NCBI GenBank assembly: GCA_027489535.1
Contig: JAIXZO010000003.1
Coordinates: 54,827-118,826 of the forward strand
Direction: 5' to 3'
DNA length: 64,000 nt
Origin: Hyphomicrobiales bacterium
GTDB taxonomy: Bacteria; Pseudomonadota; Alphaproteobacteria; Rhizobiales; Beijerinckiaceae
Shown piece by piece: positions 55,905 to 64,000 of this stretch. The notes under the pieces are model-generated. The model was given only the letters and a program-made list of their open reading frames with translations. It was not told where the DNA came from and did not search any database. Positions within the stretch are counted from its first letter, which is position 1. Each line of letters starts with the position of its first letter. Position numbers and translations under genes: made by a program.

Positions 55905-56783
55905 ATGTTCCGCCGCACCGCCCTCTCCCTCGCCGTCTATCTCGCTTTGTCGGCCGCATTCGCGTCCCGCGCGGTCGTCGCGCAGTCGGCGCCGGTCGAA
56001 GTCGTGGCCAGCTTCACGATCTTGGCGGACGTAGTGCGGGAAGTCGGCGGGGAGCGCGTGCGCGCCGTCTCGCTGGTGCCGGAGAACGGCGACGCCCATG
56101 TCTTCGAGGCGAAGCCCGCGGACGTCGCGACGGTCTCCAAGGCACGCGTCGTGGTCGTCCACGGCATCGGCTTCGACCGCTGGACCGAGCGGCTGCTGCG
56201 CGCCGCGAAATTCTCGGGCGAGACCGTCGTCGCGGCGCGGACCGTGCGCCCCGCCACCGACGGCGGCAAGAACGACCCCCACGCTTGGCAGAACCCGGCC
56301 AACGTCAAGCTCTATGCCGCCGAGATCCGCGACGGATTGAGCAAGGCGGACCCTGCGGGGGCGGAGCATTATGCCCGCCGCACCGCCGATTACGTCGCCC
56401 GGCTGGACGCGCTCGACGCCGAAATCCGCGCGCTCTTCGCCGCCGTTCCGGCCGAGCGCCGCCGCATCGTCACCTCGCATGACGCCTTCACGCGCTTCGG
56501 CGAGGCTTACGGCATCGCCTTCCTCGCGCCGCAAGGCGTGAGCACCGAGGCCGAGGCGAGCGCCAAGGACGTCGCCGCGCTCATCCGCCAGATCCGCGCG
56601 CAAAAGGCGGGCGCGATCTTTCTGGAAAACATGTCGGACCCGCGCATGGTCGAACAGATCGCCCGCGAAACCGGCGCGAAAGTGGGCGGCACGCTCTACG
56701 GCGACGCGCTGGGCGGCCCCGTCCAAACCTATGTCGACATGATGCGCCACAACGCCCGCGCCATCGCGGCCGCCTTGAACTGA
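55905..56783 (+). CDS. Periplasmic metal-binding protein of an ABC importer (ZnuA/MntC family)
   Basis: 292 residues with a signal peptide (~1-27). Cluster A-I substrate-binding fold. Metal ligands can be placed at GDAHVFEAKP (first His), DPHAWQNPANVKLYA (second His), TSHDAFTRFGEAYGI (third His) and an Asp near the C-terminus (YGDALGGP). There is no long His-rich loop. No permease or ATPase gene is adjacent, so it is an orphan here. Confidence 0.88.
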   Translation: MFRRTALSLAVYLALSAAFASRAVVAQSAPVEVVASFTILADVVREVGGERVRAVSLVPENGDAHVFEAKPADVATVSKARVVVVHGIGFDRWTERLLRAAKFSGETVVAARTVRPATDGGKNDPHAWQNPANVKLYAAEIRDGLSKADPAGAEHYARRTADYVARLDALDAEIRALFAAVPAERRRIVTSHDAFTRFGEAYGIAFLAPQGVSTEAEASAKDVAALIRQIRAQKAGAIFLENMSDPRMVEQIARETGAKVGGTLYGDALGGPVQTYVDMMRHNARAIAAALN

Positions 56784-56806
56784 TCCCGCCCGGATCGGAC
56801 GGGTCC

Positions 56807-56827
56807 CCGGGCGAAAAGGTCGCCCGG
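56807..56827 (+). terminator. GC hairpin after the metal-binding protein gene
   Basis: CCGGGCG / CGCCCGG, 7-bp stem, 7-base loop AAAAGGT, 24 bases past the stop. There is no T-tract, so termination is uncertain. Confidence 0.35.
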
Positions 56828-56895
56828 CGGCAAGCTTCCCTGTCCGGGCGGGGCGTGCCACCCTATCTCCGGGGGATCACTCCGGAGGTTTCGTC

Positions 56896-57843
56896 ATGCC
56901 CGTCACGCGTATCCCGCCCGTCCCGTCGTCCGAAATCACGCCGCGCGACGTCTGGATGAACCGCCGCACGCTGCTGGCGGGAGCCGCCGGCACGATCGCG
57001 GCGTCGTCGCTGCCGGGCACGGCATGGGCCGCCCCGGTCATCGAGCCGCTCTCCGCCCCGCGCAATCCGGCCTTCGCGCCGTCGGACCAGCCGACCGACA
57101 AGAAGCTGGCGACCACCTACAACAATTACTACGAGTTCGGCACCGGCAAGGCCGATCCGGCCCGCAACGCGCACACGCTCAAGGTCCGGCCTTGGACGGT
57201 CGAGATCGTCGGCGAGGTCGCCAAGCCGCGCACCGTCGGCATCGAGGACCTGCTGAAGATGGCGATGGAGGAGCGCGTCTACCGCTTCCGCTGCGTCGAG
57301 GCGTGGTCGATGGTGGTGCCGTGGGTCGGTTTCGAGTTCAACAAGCTCGCCGCCTTGGTCGAGCCCACGAGCCGCGCCAAATACGTGCGCTTCACCACCG
57401 CCGCCCGCCCCGACGAGATGGAAGGGCTGCGCGCCTCCCGCGCCGCGCTCGACTGGCCCTATACCGAGGGCCTGCGCATCGACGAGGCCATGCACCCGCT
57501 GACGATGCTGACGCTCGGGATGTACGGCGAGACGCTGCCCAACCAGAACGGCGCGCCCGTGCGCATCGTGGTGCCGTGGAAATACGGCTACAAGAGCGCC
57601 AAATCGCTCGTGCGCATCGAGTTTCTCGAGAAGCAGCCGGTCAGCAGCTGGACCAAGGCGGCCATGCACGAATACGGCTTCTACTCCAACGTGAACCCCG
57701 AAGTGGACCATCCGCGCTGGAGCCAGAGCCGCGAGCGCCTGCTGCCCGGCCTGTTCGCGAGCCGCAAGACCGAGATGTTCAACGGCTATGCCGAGCAGGT
57801 CGCCTCGCTCTATGCCGGCATGGATCTCAAGGCGAACCACTGA
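56896..57843 (+). CDS. msrP: Protein-methionine-sulfoxide reductase catalytic subunit MsrP
   Basis: 315 residues; GGAGG seven bases before the ATG. A Tat signal peptide (MNRRTLLAGAAG, after a 20-residue leader) exports it folded with its molybdopterin cofactor. The Mo-ligating Cys is in YRFRCVEAWSMVVPW. It repairs oxidised methionines of periplasmic proteins. Its stop overlaps the msrQ start (TGATG). Confidence 0.95.
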   Translation: MPVTRIPPVPSSEITPRDVWMNRRTLLAGAAGTIAASSLPGTAWAAPVIEPLSAPRNPAFAPSDQPTDKKLATTYNNYYEFGTGKADPARNAHTLKVRPWTVEIVGEVAKPRTVGIEDLLKMAMEERVYRFRCVEAWSMVVPWVGFEFNKLAALVEPTSRAKYVRFTTAARPDEMEGLRASRAALDWPYTEGLRIDEAMHPLTMLTLGMYGETLPNQNGAPVRIVVPWKYGYKSAKSLVRIEFLEKQPVSSWTKAAMHEYGFYSNVNPEVDHPRWSQSRERLLPGLFASRKTEMFNGYAEQVASLYAGMDLKANH

Positions 57844-58517
57844 TGTCGCGCGTCGCGGCCCTGCCCGTTCCGCCTTGGCGGGCGACGGTCGAGGCCGCGC
57901 TCGCACGCCGGGGCGTCGTCGCCGGCCTCAAGGCGGTCATCGTCGCGTTGGCGCTGTTTCCTCTGGCGACCATCGCCTGGGCGATGCTGTTCGATCCCGC
58001 GATGCTGGGCGCCAATCCGGCCGAAACCATAATTCGGACGACCGGCGACCGCACGCTGCAATTCCTGCTCTACTCGCTGGCGATCACGCCGCTGCGGCGC
58101 ATCACCGGCATCGGCGGCTTGATCAAGTTTCGGCGCATGCTGGGGCTGTTCGCCTTCTTCTACGGCGTGGTGCACCTCTCGTCCTATGTCGGGTTCGACC
58201 GGTTTTTCGTGCTCGACGAAATCGTCAAGGACGTCGTCAAGCGACCCTTCATCACCGTCGGCTTCGCCGCCTTGGTGCTGATGACGCCGCTCGCCGTCAC
58301 TTCCACCAAGGGCTGGATCAAGCGGCTCGGCGGCCCGGCATGGAATCGGCTGCACAAGCTCGTCTATGCCGTCGCCATCTTGGGCGTCGTGCATTATTGG
58401 TGGTTGGTGAAGCGCGATCTGACGTGGCCCGCGATTTACGGTGCCGTGCTTGCGGTTCTGCTCGCTTGGCGTTTCATGAAGGCCCGTACGGTTCGCACGC
58501 GCACCGTACGGAATTGA
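57843..58517 (+). CDS. msrQ: Heme-binding membrane subunit MsrQ
   Basis: 224 residues, six predicted membrane helices of the ferric-reductase-like fold. It passes electrons from the quinone pool to MsrP. Heme-binding His candidates are in YGVVHLSSYVGFD, WNRLHKLVY and GVVHYWW. The RRMLGL segment is family-typical. The start codon overlaps the msrP stop by one base. Confidence 0.93.
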   Translation: MSRVAALPVPPWRATVEAALARRGVVAGLKAVIVALALFPLATIAWAMLFDPAMLGANPAETIIRTTGDRTLQFLLYSLAITPLRRITGIGGLIKFRRMLGLFAFFYGVVHLSSYVGFDRFFVLDEIVKDVVKRPFITVGFAALVLMTPLAVTSTKGWIKRLGGPAWNRLHKLVYAVAILGVVHYWWLVKRDLTWPAIYGAVLAVLLAWRFMKARTVRTRTVRN

Positions 58518-58556
58518 ATTCACGACCCTTTTCGACGACGACCAAGGCAATTTCCG

Positions 58557-59036
58557 GTGTTCGACACGAGTGCTCCCCTCCTGCAGTTCCTGCGTTTCCT
58601 CGTGCTCCTCGGCGTCGTGCTCACGCTCCTGCACGTCATCGTCGAAGACCTTCGCCGCTTCAGGATCACCAATCGCTCCGTCGCGATCCTGACGGGACTC
58701 TTCGTCGCATGGATCCTGATCCACCGGGACTGGTCGGGCTTGGCCGTTCACGCGGCTTTCGGGGGCGTCATGTTCGCGGTCCTGCTCGGCATGTACGCGT
58801 TGCGGCTGATGGGCGGAGGGGACGTGAAGCTGCTTGCGGTCGCCTTTTTGTGGCTGGGCCATGAGGCGTCGCTCGTCTTCACGCTCGGCATGGCCGCCTT
58901 CACGCTGATCTACGTGGTCGCCGCCCGCATGAAATGGCTGCCCGCCCGGCCCTCCGACAAAGGCCTGCGCATCCCCTTCGGCCCCAGCATCGCCGCAGCT
59001 TGGATCGCCACGATCTTCATCGTCGCACCGCTCTGA
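58557..59036 (+). CDS. A24 family prepilin peptidase (CpaA/TadV-like)
   Basis: 159 residues from a GTG at 58557 (AAGG upstream). An integral membrane aspartic protease that trims Flp-type pilins. The two catalytic Asp motifs are visible: HVIVEDLRRFRITN and the GGGDVKLLA (GxGD) motif. It lacks the N-terminal methylase domain, as in TadV/CpaA. No tad or cpa genes are adjacent. Confidence 0.88.
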   Translation: MFDTSAPLLQFLRFLVLLGVVLTLLHVIVEDLRRFRITNRSVAILTGLFVAWILIHRDWSGLAVHAAFGGVMFAVLLGMYALRLMGGGDVKLLAVAFLWLGHEASLVFTLGMAAFTLIYVVAARMKWLPARPSDKGLRIPFGPSIAAAWIATIFIVAPL

Positions 59037-59131
59037 CCGAAAGCATCGCGACTCCGTCATTCGGAACCGCCATTCGGCCTTGAAGACAACGGCCCAAATC
59101 GCATAAACAAAGGCGGTAGCGGAGTGATGTG

Positions 59132-59380
59132 ATGACGCCGAAGCTGCTTGCCGGCAATTATGCCGAGGAAGAACTTCTCGAGACGTTCATGGGCGTCGCC
59201 GATCAGACCGATTGGCGTAAGCCGATCGTCGCCGTCATTCCCTTGCGTATGTTCGGCGAGGTCGCGACCGCAGTCGAAGCCTTCACCGCCACCAAGCTCG
59301 AAATCGTCGAACTGCTCCCCGAGCAGATGGTCCGCGTCCGCGCGGACGGCTACGACGCGCGCGCCGTCAAGGACGACTGA
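59132..59380 (+). CDS. Small conserved-looking protein of unknown function
   Basis: 82 residues from the ATG at 59132, with GGAG seven bases upstream; a GTG immediately before is in frame. It is acidic, with a beta-alpha pattern (KPIVAVIPLRMFGEVATAV). I do not recognise the family. It lies alone between the prepilin peptidase and an outer-membrane gene. The good ribosome site supports a real gene. Confidence 0.6.
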   Translation: MTPKLLAGNYAEEELLETFMGVADQTDWRKPIVAVIPLRMFGEVATAVEAFTATKLEIVELLPEQMVRVRADGYDARAVKDD

Positions 59381-59416
59381 ACGCTCGGGCGAAGGCCGCG
59401 CGATCCGCGAGCGACC

Positions 59417-60088
59417 TCACTGCGCTCCGAAGCGATAATTCACGCCGATCTTGAAGACTTCGCCCACGACGTCCGCAGCAATCAGGTTGTCGGTATCCAC
59501 GAGATAATGGGCGCGCCCCAAATCATAGTGGGAAAATTCCGCCTTGACGGACCATCGGCTCGTCAGCGCCTGCTCGACGCCGAAGCCGACGACCCAACCG
59601 AAACGGGTTTTTTCGCTGCCCGCGACGGTGCCGTTTGCGCTGCGGATCGTTTCGATCTTCACGCGGCCCACCGCGCTGCCGATCGTCGCGTAGTACAAGG
59701 TGTTCCCCGCCGTCGTGCCGATGCGGGCGCGCAGCGAAGCGAGACCGTCGATGTCGGAACGACATTTGTACCGCGACGACGGACAACGCTTCTCTCCCTC
59801 GATATCGGAGAAATCGGCATCCGCTTCCAAGCCGAGCACGAACGATCCCGTCTCGAAACCGTAGCCGACCTGACCGCCGCCGACAGCGCCGCGCGTATAG
59901 TGGTCGACGGTTTTCCCGTTGGAGTAGGCCCAATCGGTCCTTCCCCAACCATAACCGGCATGCAGGCCGACATAGGGTCGGGCCCAAGCGGGCCGCTCGA
60001 CGGGCGAAGCAGGCTCGGCCGCGAGCGCCGCAGGCGACCAAGCAGTCAGGGCAAGCACCCCCGACAAAATTCCGACGAGCACGTTCAT
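59417..60088 (-). CDS. Outer-membrane beta-barrel protein (Omp25/Omp31-like)
   Basis: 223 residues from the ATG at 60086-60088. A signal peptide ending near ALAAEP is followed by an eight-stranded barrel: alternating strands such as YVGLHAGYGWGR, GGGQVGYGFETGSFVLGLEAD and a C-terminal strand ending in aromatic-rich KIGVNYRFGAQ. One Cys pair (~96/104) may form a disulfide in a loop. These porin-like barrels are abundant in Hyphomicrobiales. The role is structural. Confidence 0.88.
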   Translation of the reverse strand: MNVLVGILSGVLALTAWSPAALAAEPASPVERPAWARPYVGLHAGYGWGRTDWAYSNGKTVDHYTRGAVGGGQVGYGFETGSFVLGLEADADFSDIEGEKRCPSSRYKCRSDIDGLASLRARIGTTAGNTLYYATIGSAVGRVKIETIRSANGTVAGSEKTRFGWVVGFGVEQALTSRWSVKAEFSHYDLGRAHYLVDTDNLIAADVVGEVFKIGVNYRFGAQ

Positions 60089-60263
60089 TCCGGGTCTCAC
60101 GCACGCACGTTGCGCGGGGCCGCGGCAAGCGGACGGACGAAGCCCCACGTTCCGAGCAGCTATAGCCGACCGGCGGGAACGGTCCAGCCCAAGCTTACGA
60201 CGTCCCCGGAAAAAACCGGGTTCGAGACCGCCATGAAGCGTCGATGATCAATTGGAGGAAGTT

Positions 60264-60339
<76 letters not shown>

Positions 60340-60453
60340 ACTGAACGGCGGGGTTTGGGGACCCCGCCCGGGTTCGCCTTGCGGCGAATTACGTCTTGCG
60401 ACGACCGCCCGTCGTCCGGCGGTGCGTCCCTATAGCCGCGAGTCGCGGCGGCA

Positions 60454-60828
60454 TCAAGCCTCTTCGTCGTCTTCGATGTCGCCGTCGATCAGATCGGCCA
60501 CGTCGTCGTCGCCTTCTTCCTCTTCCTCGAGGAAGTCGTCGTCCGGCACGATGTCGTCTTCGGCGTCGACGTCCTCCACGACCGGATCCTTGCCGGCCTC
60601 TTCGGCTTCGACCTCGTCGAGCGAAACGATTTCCGGACCGGCCGGATCGATTTCGATCTCTTCTTCTTCCGGCGCGGCGCGCTTTGCCTCGGCGCGTCCG
60701 CGGGTCAGAGCGACCGGCTGGAACACCGCGGAGCAGCGAGGACACGTGATCGGGTCCTTGCCGAGATCATAAAACTTCGCACCGCAGCTTCCGCACAGGC
60801 GCTTTGTGCCGAGTTCAGGTTTCACCAC
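60454..60828 (-). CDS. TIGR02300 family zinc-ribbon acidic protein
   Basis: 124 residues from a GTG at 60826-60828, with GAGAGG eight bases upstream; the frame opens further upstream only at a TTG. An N-terminal ribbon with two CxxC pairs (CGSCGAKFYDLGKDPITCPRC) is followed by a long Asp/Glu-rich tail. The function is unknown. The family is largely restricted to alphaproteobacteria and sits beside aroA-cmk-rpsA. An RNA or ribosome link is speculation. Confidence 0.9.
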   Translation of the reverse strand: MVKPELGTKRLCGSCGAKFYDLGKDPITCPRCSAVFQPVALTRGRAEAKRAAPEEEEIEIDPAGPEIVSLDEVEAEEAGKDPVVEDVDAEDDIVPDDDFLEEEEEGDDDVADLIDGDIEDDEEA

Positions 60829-60915
60829 GGGTCGCACCCTCTCGTTCAAACGACGGCGCTCCGGTTAAGCGGGCTTCCGGCACCCGTCAACTCGGAATCG
60901 CCCCGGCAGCGATAA

Positions 60916-62348
<1,433 letters not shown>

Positions 62349-62349
<1 letters not shown>

Positions 62350-62990
62350 TGATCATCGCCATCGACGGACCCGCGGCGTCGGGCAAGGGCACGCTGGGCA
62401 AGCGCATCGCCGACCATTTCGGTCTCGCCCATCTCGACACCGGCCTGCTCTACCGCGCGGTCGCACGGGCGCTCCTCGATGCGGGCCGTCCGCTCGACGA
62501 CGTGGCTGCGGCCACCCTCGCCGCCGAACGGCTCGACGTCGAAAGCCTCGACGAGAACCGCCTGCGCGGCGCGGAGATGGGCGAGGCGGCGTCCGTCGTC
62601 GCGGCCCTGCCGATGGTGCGCGCAGCGCTCGTGGATCTGCAGCGCCGCTTCGCGGGTCGTCCCGAAGGCGCGGTACTCGACGGGCGCGACATCGGCACGG
62701 TCATCTGCCCCGACGCGCCGGTGAAGATCTTCGTCACGGCGACCCCGGAGGAACGCGCTTCCCGCCGCCATCGCGAACTGGTGCGCCGCGGCGAAGAGGT
62801 CGCCTACGAGACCGTGCTGGCCGACATCCGCCGACGCGACGCGCGCGACGCCGGCCGCACCAGCGCGCCGCTTGCGGCCGCGCCCGACGCGCGCTTGCTC
62901 GACACCACCGATTTGGATATAGAAGCCGCATTCCGGGCGGCGGTTTCCATCGTGGAAAACATGACGGCATCGTCGCTGCGGGCAGGCTGA
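62349..62990 (+). CDS. cmk: Cytidylate kinase
   Basis: 213 residues from the ATG at 62349, which shares one base with the aroA stop (a GTG at 62346 is possible). It phosphorylates CMP and dCMP. P-loop GPAASGKGT (residues ~6-14), YRAVARALL, and [15 protein letters not shown] are diagnostic. aroA-cmk-rpsA is the conserved order. Confidence 0.95.
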
Positions 62991-63003
62991 TCGAGGATCG
63001 ACC

Positions 63004-63028
63004 GGGGCGGGAACCTTCGCGCCCCTTT
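63004..63028 (+). terminator. Weak terminator-like hairpin after cmk
   Basis: GGGGCG / CGCCCC, 6-bp stem with a 10-base loop followed by TTT, 13 bases past the cmk stop. It could separate cmk from rpsA transcription only partly. Confidence 0.4.
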
Positions 63029-63179
63029 CGCCATTCGCGGCATGCCCTTCGGTTTGATCAGTAAAAGCGCTTCCGATCGTCGATCGCCGCGCCGGCCCGT
63101 CCCTTCGGGGGCGGTCGATGGACCTCACGGCCATCGCCGACGATGGGAAGCATCCGGAAACACGAACCCGCCGGCGCGA

Positions 63180-63194
63180 GGCCCCATCGGGGCC
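63180..63194 (+). promoter_or_regulatory. Hairpin immediately before the rpsA ribosome site
   Basis: GGCCCC-ATC-GGGGCC lies five bases before AGGAG of rpsA. Its position suggests a leader structure, possibly for S1 autoregulation, but the loop is only three bases and there is no direct evidence. Confidence 0.3.
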
Positions 63195-63208
63195 CATCAG
63201 GAGAACAC

Positions 63209-64000
63209 ATGGCCGTTCAGACCCATAACCCGAGCCGCGAAGATTTCGCTTCGCTCCTCGAAGAATCCTTCTCCCGTTCCGAGGCCCTCGAGGGCTCGGT
63301 CATCAAGGGTCGCGTCGTCGCGATCGAGAAGGACATGGCCGTCGTCGACCTCGGTCTGAAGACCGAAGGGCGCGTCGCGCTGAAGGAATTCGCCGGACCG
63401 GGCCGCGAAGGCGTCCCCGGCGTGGGCGACGAAGTCGAGGTCTATCTCGACCGCATGGAGAACGCCCTCGGCGAGGCCGTCATCTCCCGCGAGAAGGCGC
63501 GTCGCGAAGAGAGCTGGGTCAAGCTCGAAGTCGCGTTCGACAAGCAGGAGAAGGTCACGGGCGTGATCTTCAACCAGGTCAAGGGCGGCTACACCGTCGA
63601 TCTCGACGGCGCCGTGGCCTTCCTGCCGCGCTCGCAGGTCGACATCCGTCCGATCCGCGACGTCGGCCCGCTCATGAACGTGCCGCAGCCCTTCCAGATC
63701 CTCAAGATGGATCGCCGTCGCGGCAACATCGTCGTGTCGCGCCGCACCGTCCTCGAAGAGACCCGCGCGGAGGCTCGTTCGGAGCTCGTCGCGAACCTCG
63801 AAGAAGGTCAGGTCGTGGACGGCGTGGTCAAGAACATCACCGAATACGGTGCGTTCGTCGACCTCGGCGGCATCGACGGCCTGCTCCATGTCACCGACAT
63901 GGCATGGCGTCGCGTCAACCATCCGTCCGAGGTCGTGACCATCGGCCAGACGGTCAAGGTCAAGATCATCAAGATCAACCAGGACACGCACCGCATCTCG
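63209..64000 (+). CDS. rpsA: 30S ribosomal protein S1 (5' part, runs off the window)
   Basis: The first 264 residues are present; no stop is reached. The ATG at 63209 has AGGAG five bases upstream. Successive S1 (OB-fold) RNA-binding domains are recognisable: [20 protein letters not shown] (~29), [17 protein letters not shown] (~117), and [20 protein letters not shown] (~210). S1 brings mRNA to the ribosome. The full protein would be about 560-570 residues in this order. Confidence 0.96.
   Translation, partial: MAVQTHNPSREDFASLLEESFSRSEALEGSVIKGRVVAIEKDMAVVDLGLKTEGRVALKEFAGPGREGVPGVGDEVEVYLDRMENALGEAVISREKARREESWVKLEVAFDKQEKVTGVIFNQVKGGYTVDLDGAVAFLPRSQVDIRPIRDVGPLMNVPQPFQILKMDRRRGNIVVSRRTVLEETRAEARSELVANLEEGQVVDGVVKNITEYGAFVDLGGIDGLLHVTDMAWRRVNHPSEVVTIGQTVKVKIIKINQDTHRIS

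Overview
The window is high-GC chromosomal DNA of an alphaproteobacterium, most likely Hyphomicrobiales (Rhizobiales). The evidence is inferred gene order and family content: rpsA-cmk-aroA / TIGR02300 / tRNA-Ala(GGC), dnaX-ybaB-recR with the SRP RNA beside dnaX, cycM-type cytochrome c next to kdsB-pheA, Hsp20-DUF1150, and the short palindromic intergenic repeats usual in that order. I do not commit to a genus. No phage, transposase or CRISPR array is visible.

Layout. 13-8796 (-) is one flagellar operon, fleT-fliE-F-G-H-I-J-K, preceded by a canonical sigma-54 promoter. Divergent from it is a second sigma-54 activator (fleQ type, 9109-10344). fliS, a hook/rod-family gene with its own sigma-54 promoter, a Sel1-repeat protein and motA-motB follow, closing at a strong terminator (14652-14679). 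The flagellar set (fliE-K order, FliS, split FleQ/FleT regulators) resembles the Rhodobacter sphaeroides Fla1 type rather than the usual rhizobial flagellum. 14705-17409 holds infC (ATT start), a glycosyltransferase and an alpha/beta hydrolase.

17416-33536 (-) is a large chemosensory cluster. Transcribed from the right it carries two cNMP-fold proteins, a protoglobin receptor, cheR, a triple-CheW adaptor, cheB, a CheB-like cheY, a long cheA, cheW, a pseudo-receiver/coiled-coil protein, a STAS protein, a pseudo-receiver/PP2C/HATPase switch protein and two transmembrane receptors. A stand-alone periplasmic sensor and another receptor lie divergently at 33891-36160. The cluster wires chemotaxis to a SpoIIE/RsbW/STAS-type partner switch in which several receiver and cNMP domains have lost key residues. 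It is the most unusual system in the window.

36176-64000 is mostly housekeeping: ggt, cytochrome c, kdsB, pheA, a MarR-like regulator, nudC, the yejABEF peptide importer, recR-ybaB-dnaX-ffs, deoB-upp, DUF1150-hsp20 with a ROSE-like leader, a sugar kinase, an orphan metal-binding protein, msrPQ, an A24 prepilin peptidase, an outer-membrane barrel, tRNA-Ala, TIGR02300, aroA, cmk and the start of rpsA. Three families of short palindromic repeats sit at 42032-42156, 48745-48962 and 53534-53864.
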